Shown here: positions 53,025 through 61,287 of the stretch, in pieces
How positions within the stretch are numbered: the stretch's first letter is position 1
Layout of the letters: every line of letters starts with the position of its first letter
From: Acidobacteriota bacterium
GTDB lineage: Bacteria > Acidobacteriota > Terriglobia > Terriglobales > SCQP01
Direction: 5' to 3'
NCBI GenBank assembly: GCA_004299485.1
Contig: SCQP01000012.1
Span: forward strand, 93,969-157,968
Length of the DNA stretch: 64,000 bases
The notes under the pieces: model-generated
What the model was told of the DNA's origin: nothing
The model's input: the letters and a program-made list of their open reading frames with translations, nothing else
The model's database searches: none
Program-made: the position numbers and the translations under genes

Positions 53025-53107
53025 ACAGGCAGACCGCCGCAGCCCGGAGCATCGCTCCGCAGCCCAACAGATGAAAATGCTTGTGGAGGTGCTCTGGCAT
53101 TCCCAGA

Positions 53108-54208
53108 CTAGTGCTCGCAAATGGCAAGGAGATCGTCACAAATCCACATTTGGGGCCGCTGCCCCCGGGCCGGCCGCAAGACTCGGAGTATTCCGATTTC
53201 TACCATGCGGTCGAGCAGCGCGAGCACTGCGCTTCGGCTCGGCATCCCAGGCCGCCGGGACATCTGCGTGGTACTGAAAATCGGCCATTCAAAAATGGCG
53301 TCGACCATCGCCACGGCGAATTCGGAGTGCATCGCGGTGGTGGTCCGCTGCTTGTAGAGCTCGTAGAGTGACTGAACCTCCTGCACCTGGCGCGCATTCC
53401 TTTCCGCCTGCGCGGTGACGACGTCGAGAAAGAATTCACACCACGATTGCCATGCATTCGGCTCACGCCCGAGTGCCCGCAGGCGGCCGACGTAGATTTC
53501 GCGATGCTGTTCGAGGTAACTCGACAGGTAAAATGCCGGGCGGTTCAGCAGTCTCTTTTCGAAGAGAAACAGGGGCACAAGGATGCGGCCAAGGCGGCCA
53601 TTGCCGTCCAGGAACGGATGTAGAAATTCAAATTGAGCGTGTACGACCGCAAGTTGAACCAGGCCATCGGGGGCCTCGGCGTGATAGAAGCGCTCCCAAG
53701 CATCAAGGTGCTGCGCCAGTTGCTGTGGCGCGGGCGGGACGAAATCGGCTTCCTCCATGGGTGTACCGGGCCTGCCGATCCAGTTTTGGAGTTTGCGGAC
53801 TTCTCCGCGTCCTTTGCTATTCCCGCGCACGCTGTCCAGAAGAATTGAGTGCATTTCGCGGAGTAGATTCAGTGAGAATGGGCGGGATCTCAATTCCCTT
53901 TCGGCATGATCGAGCGCGCGGTTGTAGTTTAGGATTTCAACAATGTCCAACTGACGTGCAGGCTCGTCTGGCTGCTCGCCGGCCTCGGCCTTAAGTACGT
54001 CGCCGAGCGTGGCTTGCGTGCCTTCGATCCTGGATGACAGCACTGCCTCCTGCCGGGTCATGGGTGACAGCAAGATGTCGGGGTTGCGTAAACCGGACAA
54101 CAACCCGTCGTACCGGGCAATGGCGCGATTGGCCATTCCAATCCTGGGTATCAGCGATTCCCAAGCTAAGTGCTGAACCGGCAGTTCGTCCGGGGTTGCA
54201 GGTTGCAT
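53108..54208 (-). CDS. Fic-domain protein (class II, self-inhibited)
   Basis: Fic enzymes transfer AMP or other nucleotide parts onto target hydroxyls. The catalytic motif HPFLDGNGRLGR is complete at residues 197-208, and the N-terminal inhibitory motif is SSRIEGTQ (class II). A C-terminal winged-helix-like region follows (FSTTQMSRRPGMPSRSAVLALLDRM). The 366-residue length and start (MQPATPDELP) fit the stand-alone Fic/DOC family. The reading frame extends upstream of 54208 without a stop, but that part overlaps the gltX gene on the other strand and is not coding. A palindrome precedes the start and is a likely operator. No antitoxin gene is beside it. Confidence 0.9.
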   Translation of the reverse strand: MQPATPDELPVQHLAWESLIPRIGMANRAIARYDGLLSGLRNPDILLSPMTRQEAVLSSRIEGTQATLGDVLKAEAGEQPDEPARQLDIVEILNYNRALDHAERELRSRPFSLNLLREMHSILLDSVRGNSKGRGEVRKLQNWIGRPGTPMEEADFVPPAPQQLAQHLDAWERFYHAEAPDGLVQLAVVHAQFEFLHPFLDGNGRLGRILVPLFLFEKRLLNRPAFYLSSYLEQHREIYVGRLRALGREPNAWQSWCEFFLDVVTAQAERNARQVQEVQSLYELYKQRTTTAMHSEFAVAMVDAIFEWPIFSTTQMSRRPGMPSRSAVLALLDRMVEIGILRVLRPARGQRPQMWICDDLLAICEH

Positions 54209-54232
54209 AAAGCGTACTTGAGGCAAACGAAT

Positions 54233-54266
54233 TTGCGTTAAGCATAACTGAATTTGCTTAACGCAA
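54233..54266. promoter_or_regulatory. 11-bp palindrome upstream of the Fic gene
   Basis: TTGCGTTAAGC and GCTTAACGCAA form a perfect 11-bp inverted repeat with a 12-base spacer. GCAAACGAATTTGCG on its left edge is a further partial repeat. The site is in the gap between the fic start and gltX and looks like a repressor or activator operator for one or both genes. The binding protein is unknown. Confidence 0.6.
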
Positions 54267-54352
54267 ACGGACGGCGACGTAACGCGGCACCGAGACGAAC
54301 GGCTTGTTTCCACCACGCCCCTCCGTTTTTTCCGCATTGGTAGACTGGACAG

Positions 54353-55804
54353 GTGGATCAATCCCGTCCAGTTCGTGTTCGCATTGCGCCCAGTCCTACC
54401 GGCGATCCGCATGTCGGCACCGCCTATATGGCGCTGCTCAACCTGATCTTTGCGCGCCAGCGCGGCGGGCAGTTTGTGCTGCGCATTGAAGACACCGACC
54501 GGGCGCGCTTTGTCGCCACCAGCGAGCAGATGATTTTCGAGGCGCTGCACTGGCTCGGGCTGGATTGGGACGAAGGGCCGGATAAGGGCGGGCCCTACGG
54601 ACCCTACCGGCAGTCGGAGCGCACCGAGCTGTACCGCGAGGCGGTCGAGCAGCTTTTGCGTGAGGGCCACGCGTATCGCTGCTTCTGCACGCCCGAGCGG
54701 CTGGAGGAGATGCGGCGGCAACAGGCGGCGGCCAAGCAGCCGCCGCGCTACGACCGCACCTGCTGCCAACTGAGCGAGGCTGAGGTTAAGAGCAAAGTGG
54801 CTGCGGGCGAGCCGTTTGTCGTGCGGCTGAAGGTGCCGCAGCCGGGGGCGACCACGTTTCGCGACGAGCTGCGCGGCGATATCACTTTTGATCATCAGAA
54901 CGTCGATGATCAGGTGCTGCTCAAGTCCGATGGCTTCCCGACCTATCACCTTGCCAATGTGGTCGATGACCACGCCATGGAGATCACCGACGTGATTCGC
55001 GCCGAGGAATGGATTTCCTCCACGCCCAAGCACGTGCTGCTCTACCAGGCCTTTGGCTGGCCGCTGCCGCGCTTCCGCCACATGCCGCTGCTGCGCAACA
55101 AGGACAAGTCGAAAATCTCGAAGCGCAAGAACCCGGTGTCGCTGATCTATTACCGGCAGGCGGGGTTTTTGCCGCAGGCGATGGTCAACTTTCTCGGCCT
55201 GCTGGGCGGTGGCATGCCGGTGGCGGACGAACCCGGCGCAGAAAAATTCTATCTGGACGACATGATCGCCCGTTTTGAGTTCGACAAGATCCGGCTGGGC
55301 GGGCCGGTGTTTGACCTGGAAAAACTGCGCTGGTTGAACGGCCTGTACTTGCGGACGCTGTCGCCGGAGGAGTTTCTGACGCAGGTGCGCGGGTGCGTGT
55401 TCCCGGACGAGTATTTGCGCCGCATTACGCCGCTGGTGCAGGAGCGGATTGAAACGCTGGGCGAGTTCCTGGATCTAACCGACTTCTTTTTTCTCGACAA
55501 GGTACTACCGCCGCCCGAGGTGTTTCTGCCCAAGAAGCGCGATCTGGCGCAAACGCTCAAGCTAGCGGCCGAGCTGCTCACAGTGCTGGAAGCCGTGGCT
55601 TGGGAACATGCCGCGATGGAGGCGGCACTGCGCCAGCTTGCCGAAGCGCAGGGCTGGAGCGCGAAAGAAGTGTTCATGCTGCTGCGCGCGCTCATTACCG
55701 GCAAAACAGCTTCGCCGCCGCTGCTGGAAAGCCTGCTGGTGCTGGGCCGCACGCGCACCGTCGACCGCCTGCGGCGCTTCCTCGAGGCGCAGCCGCGTCA
55801 CTGA
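54353..55804 (+). CDS. gltX: glutamyl-tRNA synthetase GltX
   Basis: Class I synthetase that charges tRNA-Glu. The HIGH-type motif is PSPTGDPHVGTAYMAL (about 14-29), DTDRARFVATSEQMIFEALHWLGLDWDEG follows (quoted in part), and the KMSKS-type loop is LRNKDKSKISKRKNP (about 245-259). The 483-residue length is typical. It starts with GTG. It is next to hemL by distance and shares the tetrapyrrole link through Glu-tRNA, though no HemA gene is in view. Confidence 0.96.
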   Translation: MDQSRPVRVRIAPSPTGDPHVGTAYMALLNLIFARQRGGQFVLRIEDTDRARFVATSEQMIFEALHWLGLDWDEGPDKGGPYGPYRQSERTELYREAVEQLLREGHAYRCFCTPERLEEMRRQQAAAKQPPRYDRTCCQLSEAEVKSKVAAGEPFVVRLKVPQPGATTFRDELRGDITFDHQNVDDQVLLKSDGFPTYHLANVVDDHAMEITDVIRAEEWISSTPKHVLLYQAFGWPLPRFRHMPLLRNKDKSKISKRKNPVSLIYYRQAGFLPQAMVNFLGLLGGGMPVADEPGAEKFYLDDMIARFEFDKIRLGGPVFDLEKLRWLNGLYLRTLSPEEFLTQVRGCVFPDEYLRRITPLVQERIETLGEFLDLTDFFFLDKVLPPPEVFLPKKRDLAQTLKLAAELLTVLEAVAWEHAAMEAALRQLAEAQGWSAKEVFMLLRALITGKTASPPLLESLLVLGRTRTVDRLRRFLEAQPRH

Positions 55805-55859
55805 GTTTGAAGGTCAAAAGCGGAGTGCGCGGGATCAGAAGCGAGGTTAGGGTTAAGCC

Positions 55860-56828
55860 ATGAGACCCAGAATCGACCCTCGTTGGCAACAAGTGCTCGC
55901 GCGTGATGCCAGAGCGGATGGCCTGTTCGTGTATGCGGTGCGCTCGACCGGCATTTACTGCCGCCCCTCCTGCGCCGCGCGGCGGCCGCGGGCGGAATAC
56001 GTGAGTTTTCATGCGGATGGCGCCGCGGCGCGGGCTGCGGGCTTTCGTCCCTGCCTCCGCTGTCATCCGGATGCCAGGGGTCAGGGGCCAGGGGCCGGGG
56101 GCCAAGGGGAGGCGGCGCGGCGACGGCAGTTTCGGGCGGCGACGGGGCTGCCGCCGCGGGAGTGGGCGGCGGCCGCGCGCGATGAAAAGGTGCGCCGGAG
56201 CTTGCGACAGGGGCGATCGGTGACCGAGGCCTTCTATGAGGCAGGCTTTAACTCCAGCGGTCGCTTCTATGCCGCTGCCGACCGCGCTCTCGGCATGCTG
56301 CCGGTGCGCTTCCAGCGCGGCGGGGCGGGCGCCAGCATTGCTTTTGCCTGCGGGACGAGTTCGCTGGGCACGGTGCTGGCAGCGGAGAGCGAGCGCGGCG
56401 TCTGCGCGATCCTGCTGGGCGATGACGCGGGCGAGCTGGAGGCGGAACTGCGCCGTCAATTTCCGCAGGCGAGCCTTGCCGCGGGCGGGGCGGCGATGGA
56501 GCGGCGGTTGCGGCAAGTCATTGCGCTGGTGGAAGCCCCGGCGGCGGCGCACGCGTTGCCGCTCGACTTGCGGGGCACGGCTTTCGAGCGGCGCGTCTGG
56601 CGGGCGCTACGGCGCGTTCCCGCCGGAGCGCGGCTCAGCTACGGCGAGCTGGCGCGACGGCTCGGCATGCCCGGCGGCGCGCGCGCCGTGGCCCGCGCCT
56701 GCGCCCGCAACCGGCTGGCGGTCGCGGTTCCCTGTCATCGCGTGGTGCGCGGCGATGGAGAATTGGCCGGTTACCGCTGGGGCGTGGAACGCAAGCGGAC
56801 GCTGCTGGCGCGGGAGCAGCAGGGGTGA
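55860..56828 (+). CDS. ada: Ada DNA repair protein with a deleted AraC half
   Basis: Ada repairs methylphosphotriesters through its N-terminal zinc site and O6-methylguanine through its C-terminal site. N-terminal Zn cysteines are Cys34, Cys38, Cys65 and Cys68 (YCRPSC, CLRC). The C-terminal active site is Cys292 (PCHRVV). The 322-residue length is below the usual 350. The first half of the AraC domain is missing: after CHPDA the CAGGGG repeat (56084-56105) replaces it, and the sequence resumes at RQFRAATGLPPREW and GRSVTEAFYEAGFNSSGRF. Methyl-transfer sites are intact, but DNA binding and transcription activation may be impaired. The stop overlaps the next gene (GTGA). Confidence 0.92.
   Translation: MRPRIDPRWQQVLARDARADGLFVYAVRSTGIYCRPSCAARRPRAEYVSFHADGAAARAAGFRPCLRCHPDARGQGPGAGGQGEAARRRQFRAATGLPPREWAAAARDEKVRRSLRQGRSVTEAFYEAGFNSSGRFYAAADRALGMLPVRFQRGGAGASIAFACGTSSLGTVLAAESERGVCAILLGDDAGELEAELRRQFPQASLAAGGAAMERRLRQVIALVEAPAAAHALPLDLRGTAFERRVWRALRRVPAGARLSYGELARRLGMPGGARAVARACARNRLAVAVPCHRVVRGDGELAGYRWGVERKRTLLAREQQG
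56084..56105 (+). repeat. CAGGGG repeat inside ada
   Basis: CCAGGGGTCAGGGGCCAGGG and adjoining bases, read as DARGQGPGAGGQ. It marks the point where part of the AraC domain has been lost. Confidence 0.8.
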
Positions 56829-57523
56829 GGGCGCCCGAGGTATATGACTGGAACGCGCTGGGCGCTGCACTCGATGCCCAGGGGCAGGCTCTCGTTCCGG
56901 AACTGCTTTCCGGCGTGGAGTGCGGCGCAATGGCCGGACTATTCGCGGAAGAGGCGAACTTCCGCAGCCGGGTGGTGATGGCGCGCCACGGCTTTGGGCG
57001 CGGTGAGTACAAGTATTTCGCCTACCCGCTGCCGGAGGCGGTGCAGCAGTTGCGAGCCGGCTTTTATCGCGCCCTCGCGCCCATTGCCAACCGCTGGCAG
57101 GAGGCGATGGGCAGCCGCGTTCGTTTTCCCGCCACACTGGAGGAATTCCTGGCGCGCTGCCATCACGCCGGACAACGGCAGCCCACGCCGCTGCTGCTCG
57201 AATACGGCGCCGGCGATTACAACTGCCTGCATCAGGATGTATACGGCGAGCACGTTTTTCCGCTCCAGCTCGCCATCCTGCTGGCTGCGCCGGGTGAGGA
57301 CTTCGCCGGCGGCGAGTTTGTGATGACCGAGCAGCGTCCGCGCATGCAGTCCCGCGCGATGGTGGTGCCGCTACGCCAGGGCGACGGCGTGATCTTTGCC
57401 GTGCGCGAGCGGTCGGTGCGCGGCGCGCGGGGCTTCTACCGCGTCCAAATGCGCCACGGCGTCAGCGCGCTGCACCGCGGCCGGCGGCATACGCTGGGTA
57501 TCATTTTTCACGATGCCGCCTGA
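56825..57523 (+). CDS. 2OG-Fe(II) oxygenase next to ada
   Basis: A 232-residue dioxygenase of the COG3826-like type. The iron ligands are His136 and Asp138 (LHQDVYGEH) and a third His near 211 (MRHGVS), with a basic 2OG-binding residue in GRRHTLGIIF. Substrate motifs include VVMARHGFGRGEYKYF and GDYNC. It is coupled to ada by a four-base overlap (GTG start), which suggests a role in repairing alkylated nucleic acid, as AlkB does with Ada in E. coli. It is not a close AlkB homologue, and the substrate is inferred from context. Confidence 0.85.
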   Translation: MRAPEVYDWNALGAALDAQGQALVPELLSGVECGAMAGLFAEEANFRSRVVMARHGFGRGEYKYFAYPLPEAVQQLRAGFYRALAPIANRWQEAMGSRVRFPATLEEFLARCHHAGQRQPTPLLLEYGAGDYNCLHQDVYGEHVFPLQLAILLAAPGEDFAGGEFVMTEQRPRMQSRAMVVPLRQGDGVIFAVRERSVRGARGFYRVQMRHGVSALHRGRRHTLGIIFHDAA

Positions 57524-57665
57524 GGGGCAGTACCTCATGCATAATGCGCAGCCGTTCTTCTTCGCTGAGCGCGCGCCAAGCGGCGATTTCTGCGAGGGTT
57601 CGCCCACAGCCCGCGCACACGCCGTCCGGAGCTTGGCATACACCGGTACAGGGCGTGCTGATCAC
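57501..57665 (-). CDS. DUF1289 cysteine-rich small protein
   Basis: A 54-residue protein from the GTG at 57665: STPCTGVCQAPDGVCAGCGR with four cysteines, then TLAEIAAWRALSEEERLR. This is the DUF1289 pattern of small Fe-S or zinc-binding proteins. The reading frame is open far upstream, but a longer start would overlap btuF extensively; the GTG overlaps the btuF stop (GTGA) and is preferred. It overlaps the end of the oxygenase gene by 23 bases. Confidence 0.82.
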   Translation of the reverse strand: MISTPCTGVCQAPDGVCAGCGRTLAEIAAWRALSEEERLRIMHEVLPLRRHREK

Positions 57666-58573
57666 GCCAGCAGGCGACGCCAACTGCTGCCTCCATCCGC
57701 GCTGCGGTCGCCGCGTTGAAAGGCCGCCAGAATTTCCCGCAGCGTTTGAACGCCATCCGCCAGCCGCGGCCCGTGGCGCGAGAACTGGCCGCTCGCATCT
57801 ACAACAAAGACGTTGCCTGCCCGCACGGCTGCGAGGCGCTGCCAGCCATCGGGCCAAGCGAAGCTGCGCGCCTGGCGCTCGACTTCATCAAGATGGTAGC
57901 CGCAAGGCATAAGCACGATCACCTCGGGCCGGCTGGCGAGCACCCGCGCCCAGTCGCAGGCAAAGCCGGGCTCGCCCGCAACGCCCAGCGCGTCGCATCC
58001 GCCGGCGCAAGCCACCATGTCGGGCACCCAATGGCCGGCCACAAAGGGTGGCATAAACCATTCCAGGCAGAGCACGCGCGGGGCCGGTGAGGTGCGTGGC
58101 AGAGGCGCCGCAACGGCAGCGCGCAAGGCGGCAGCGAGCTCGCGCCCGCGCGCCGGCCGCCCGATGGCTTCGCCCAAGGCTTCCACATCCTGCCAAACCT
58201 CGTCGAGACGGCAGGGATGCAGCGCCACCATGCGCAGTGCGGGATTGAGCTGGCACAGGCCATCTTCGACATCGTGCGGCGAGGCCGCACAAACGTGGCA
58301 GACATCCTGGGTAATCAGCAAGTCGCACTGCAGCCGCGCCAGCGCGGCCACGTCGACTTCGTACAGGGCTTCGCCGGCAGCCACCATGCCCTGCACTTGG
58401 GCGTGAATTTCTTCCTGCGGGCGGGTATCGTCGATGCGGCTGCGGACGACCACCGGTTTGACGCGGGCCGCATCCGGGTAGTCGCATTTTTCACTGATGG
58501 CGACCAGCTCGTCGCCGGCTCCGAGCGCGTACAGAATTTCGGTGGCCGACGGCAGCAGCGATGCAATCCTCAC
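57662..58573 (-). CDS. btuF: cobalamin-binding protein, BtuF-like
   Basis: A 303-residue BtuF-type binding protein. The family start (RIASLLPSATEILYALGAG) is complete, followed by SRIDDTRPQEEIHAQV, LLITQDVCHVCAASPHDVED, and LALMPCGYHL-like sequence (VIVLMPCGYHLDEV). It starts at GTG 58573, overlapping the upstream stop (GTGA), and has no export signal, so it may be cytoplasmic or anchored by a partner. BtuC and BtuD are not in view. The cobalamin riboswitch upstream of the operon supports the assignment. Confidence 0.9.
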   Translation of the reverse strand: MRIASLLPSATEILYALGAGDELVAISEKCDYPDAARVKPVVVRSRIDDTRPQEEIHAQVQGMVAAGEALYEVDVAALARLQCDLLITQDVCHVCAASPHDVEDGLCQLNPALRMVALHPCRLDEVWQDVEALGEAIGRPARGRELAAALRAAVAAPLPRTSPAPRVLCLEWFMPPFVAGHWVPDMVACAGGCDALGVAGEPGFACDWARVLASRPEVIVLMPCGYHLDEVERQARSFAWPDGWQRLAAVRAGNVFVVDASGQFSRHGPRLADGVQTLREILAAFQRGDRSADGGSSWRRLLA

Positions 58574-59088
58574 GGACGCACCGGAACGGGAGCGGCCGCG
58601 CGCCGGCGGGCGAGGTAGGCGTCCGCGGCGAACAGGAAGCCGCCAAACAACGCGGCCGCCGCGAGCGAATCCCCGTAGAACGGCAGCCCCGCGAGGTAGC
58701 AGGCGCCGAGACCCGCCAGCGTGTGCGGATACATCACGCCGCTGGCCCAGACGGCGACATTGCTCAGTGCAAAAAAGCCGGTTGCGCCTGCCGCGGAAGC
58801 CGCACCCAAACGCTGCCAGCTTCGCCGCACGCGCAGGAGCTCGCCGGCGAGCACCATCGGGATCATCGCCACGGTGGTCCAGAGCAGGCCCCAGCCCAGC
58901 GCGCTGTGGTAGACGAACAGCGACTGCACGGCGTATAGCGCCGCCATGAGCAGCAGCGGCAGCCAAAGCGCGTCACGGCGCCGCAGACGCGCACCGCCGT
59001 AGAGCATGCCGCCAAAGGCAGGCGACAAACCACCCAGATGAGGAAGCACGCCGGCGGCCATCGCCGCCAGCAAAAGAAGGTACGACAT
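58570..59088 (-). CDS. riboswitch-controlled membrane protein (DUF6580-like)
   Basis: A 172-residue integral membrane protein with five or six predicted helices (MSYLLLLAAMAAGVLPHLGG, PLLLMAALYAVQSLFVYHS, LLWTTVAMIPMVLAGELL, GATGFFALSNVAVWASG, AAAALFGGFLFAADAYL). The pattern fits DUF6580/ECF substrate-binding-like proteins. The leader is a cobalamin riboswitch and btuF follows, so it is a candidate cobalamin or precursor transporter in the absence of BtuCD. It has no known enzymatic motif. It is the first gene of the minus-strand B12 operon. Confidence 0.8.
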   Translation of the reverse strand: MSYLLLLAAMAAGVLPHLGGLSPAFGGMLYGGARLRRRDALWLPLLLMAALYAVQSLFVYHSALGWGLLWTTVAMIPMVLAGELLRVRRSWQRLGAASAAGATGFFALSNVAVWASGVMYPHTLAGLGACYLAGLPFYGDSLAAAALFGGFLFAADAYLARRRAAAPVPVRP

Positions 59089-59129
59089 CGGTTCTCCTTT
59101 GGGCCCACGCCCAAGCTGAACGAATCAAA

Positions 59130-59312
59130 ATGCTCTGGGCAGGTCTCCTGACTCGCGGCTTCCTTTGCAGGATCCGCCTCCGCCTTCCCCGAAAACATTC
59201 GAGTGGCATGTGGAGGCGGCCTACCGCTAACAGTGGCGGGGCCGTGCCGGACTCTCACCGGCTTCCCTTTTCAATCCCACAACGGGATCACCCAGAACCA
59301 ACTGGTGTTCAC
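59130..59312 (-). promoter_or_regulatory. cobalamin riboswitch (minus strand)
   Basis: On the minus strand the B12-box sequence GGCACGGCCCCGCCACTG (revcomp of 59231-59248) is preceded by GGGAAGCCGGTGAGAGTCCG and followed by CGAGTCAGGAGACCTGCCC, the conserved 3' part. It lies directly upstream of the membrane protein-btuF operon. Binding of adenosylcobalamin to this class usually turns expression off. Confidence 0.93.
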
Positions 59313-59330
59313 TATACGCCATATGCCGGC

Positions 59331-60440
59331 TTACAGATTCAAGCCGGCCATGCCGTGCTCGGGATAGCGCAGTCCCATGGCTGCACCCGGCGGAATCGCC
59401 TGCGACAGCGCTAGCAACTCCTGCGCGTCCAGGTGGATGGCTGCGGCAGCCGCGTTTTCTTCGAGATACTTCCGGTGTTTGGTTCCCGGGATGGGCACAA
59501 TGTCCTCGCCCTGAGCCAGCAGCCAGGCCAGCGCCAACTGCGCCGGTGTACAGCCTTTGGTTTTGGCCATCGCGGCGATTTTGTCGGCCAATGCGAGATT
59601 GTGCGCAAGGGCGTCGGACTGGAAGCGCGGGTTATGGTTGCGCCAATCGTGGACGTCGAGATTGTCGCGGGAGCGGATGGCGCCAGAGAGAAAGCCGCGC
59701 CCGATGGGGCTATAGGCCACAAAACCAATGCCCAGCTCGCGGCAGGTGGCCAGCACCTCGTGTTCGGGATCGCGCGTCCAGAGTGAGTACTCCGACTGCA
59801 AGGCGGTGATCGGATGTACCTGCTGCGCGCGCCGCAGGGTACTCGTGCCCGCCTCCGACAATCCCAGGAAGCGCACTTTGCCCGCCTCGACCAGCCGCGC
59901 CATGGCGCCGACGGTGTCTTCGATCGGAACTTTCGGATCGACCCGGTGCTGATAGTACAAATCGATGTGATCGATTTGCAGCCGGCGCAGGCTCATGTCG
60001 CAGGCCGTGCGCACGTAGGCGGGATGGCCGTTGACGCCTAAATAGGCGCCGTTCACGCCGCGCTGATTCCCGAACTTGGTAGCGATCACATATTGATCGC
60101 GCTGCCCACGCACGGCGCGGCCTACCAGGGCTTCGTTCATGCCCACGCCATACATGTCGGCCGTGTCCAGAAAGTTGATGCCCAGCGCAGCGGCGCGGTG
60201 GATTACCGCAATGGCGTCATCGTCACTCACGCCGGAGCCGGTGTAAAACTCCGACATGCCCATGCATCCAAGGCCCAACGCCGAAACGCTCAGCCCTCCG
60301 CGCCCGAGGGCACGCCGCGGTGTGGCTCGCCACTTTTTGCCCTGGTCGCTCCCGTTGGTCGCTCGGAGTGCGGGCTTCGATTCCCGGCGGGGTCCGCCCG
60401 CTGGCGCTTGGGGCTCCTCCAAGCTGCCGCCATGGGTCAT
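59331..60440 (-). CDS. aldo/keto reductase with repeat-derived N-terminus
   Basis: A NADPH-dependent aldo/keto reductase of the YajO/AKR type. The catalytic tetrad is visible: Asp and Tyr in [11 protein letters not shown], Lys in IATKFGN and His in LYYQHRVD. The natural N-terminus should be [20 protein letters not shown]. The 40 residues ahead (from [16 protein letters not shown]) are encoded by element A (copy 4, 60322-60431). The ATG lies seven bases outside the element and overlaps the cupredoxin stop (ATGA). No other start is available near the fold, so the element has been absorbed. The catalytic part is complete. Confidence 0.88.
   Translation of the reverse strand: MTHGGSLEEPQAPAGGPRRESKPALRATNGSDQGKKWRATPRRALGRGGLSVSALGLGCMGMSEFYTGSGVSDDDAIAVIHRAAALGINFLDTADMYGVGMNEALVGRAVRGQRDQYVIATKFGNQRGVNGAYLGVNGHPAYVRTACDMSLRRLQIDHIDLYYQHRVDPKVPIEDTVGAMARLVEAGKVRFLGLSEAGTSTLRRAQQVHPITALQSEYSLWTRDPEHEVLATCRELGIGFVAYSPIGRGFLSGAIRSRDNLDVHDWRNHNPRFQSDALAHNLALADKIAAMAKTKGCTPAQLALAWLLAQGEDIVPIPGTKHRKYLEENAAAAAIHLDAQELLALSQAIPPGAAMGLRYPEHGMAGLNL
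60322..60431 (+). repeat. element A, copy 4 (110 bp), inside the aldo/keto reductase gene
   Basis: The fourth 110-bp copy, read on the minus strand as about 37 codons of the reductase. It has the same orientation as the other copies, so only here does it become protein-coding. Confidence 0.88.
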
Positions 60441-60985
60441 CTAGTCACCTCGATTTTGCCCCACATGCCTTTTTTCGCGTGGCCGGGCACGGTGCAGACG
60501 TAATACGCGGTGCCCACATGCTGGGCCTTGAGGGTGAGCGTGCCCGCCGAGTAGCGCGCGCCCTTGTAGGGCCGCAGGATCGGGCTGCCGACGGCGGTTG
60601 CGTGCACCGACTGCCCGTAGGGCGGCTTCTGCGAAGTAATGTAGAGGTCGTGGACCATGTCGTCGTCGACGTTCACCAGATTGATGGTGAGGCGTGAGCC
60701 GAGCGGGACGCGGATGGTGGGGTTGGTGAGCTCGCCCACGCGGAAGGAAAGCATGTTCTGCTTTGGCCCCGCGAGTATCAGGATGTGATATGTGCCCACA
60801 TGCGGGTTGCTGAAACTGTTGTCGTGATGGTCGGGCCGCAGCTCCGGGCTGGTGGCCGGGAAATTGGCCTGCGATTTGTAGTTCGCCGAGCTTTTGGCAA
60901 CTAGTTGAAAGGGCAGGGGGTTGACCGCTGCCCAAGCCGCGATGGTGAAGGCCAATGCGGCCAGACCGAAAATCCACTTACGCAT
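60437..60985 (-). CDS. exported cupredoxin (sulfocyanin/plastocyanin-like)
   Basis: A 182-residue protein: signal peptide ([18 protein letters not shown]), then a cupredoxin domain. Type 1 copper ligands fit the pattern: His in DDMVHDLYI, then Cys, His and Met in [14 protein letters not shown]. The long loop with [18 protein letters not shown] is unusual and His-rich. The ATG at 60985 is preferred over 61009 because the signal peptide starts there. It overlaps the reductase start by four bases. Likely a periplasmic electron carrier. It is divergent from the btuB riboswitch. Confidence 0.9.
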   Translation of the reverse strand: MRKWIFGLAALAFTIAAWAAVNPLPFQLVAKSSANYKSQANFPATSPELRPDHHDNSFSNPHVGTYHILILAGPKQNMLSFRVGELTNPTIRVPLGSRLTINLVNVDDDMVHDLYITSQKPPYGQSVHATAVGSPILRPYKGARYSAGTLTLKAQHVGTAYYVCTVPGHAKKGMWGKIEVTR

Positions 60986-61024
60986 GATCTCATTCGCTCC
61001 TTCATTCAATGTTAAGATGACAAC

Positions 61025-61210
61025 GTTCTACTTTGGGTGATCCCGTCGCGGGATTGAAAAGGGAAGTCAGGTGAAAAGCCTGCACGGCCCCGCCACTGTA
61101 AGCGGCTATGGCGCTTCGTGAAGTTGCCACTCAGGCCAGATGGGCTTGGGGAAGGCGAGAAGCTGCCCTCGATTTTCGAGAAGCCGCGAGTCAGGAGACC
61201 TGCCCAGAGT
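61025..61210 (+). promoter_or_regulatory. cobalamin riboswitch upstream of the btuB-like gene
   Basis: The plus strand carries GGGAAGTCAGGTGAAAAGCC, the B12 box GCACGGCCCCGCCACTGT (61082-61099) and GCGAGTCAGGAGACCTGCCC. A stem-loop (GCCCGC-TT-GCGGGC, 61220-61233) follows and may be the expression platform. It controls the TonB-dependent receptor. Confidence 0.94.
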
Positions 61211-61287
61211 TTTAGGCTTGCCCGCTTGCGGGCAGGTTGGTTGGCTCTCTGGCTGACGCGGGTCAGCTCGGAAAGGCTCGGTTCGAC

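Larger units (their letters stand above)
52646..53107. other. repeat-filled intergenic region
   Basis: This gap holds a partial copy of element A (52671-52718) and a full copy (52915-53024). Between them is about 200 bp of unassigned sequence with a short minus-strand reading of about 43 codons. Nothing supports a gene. Confidence 0.6.

Noticed and set aside
53108..55081. A reading frame extending the Fic gene to 55081
   Set aside because: The extension lies antisense to gltX and has biased composition; the Fic start at 54208 fits the family length.
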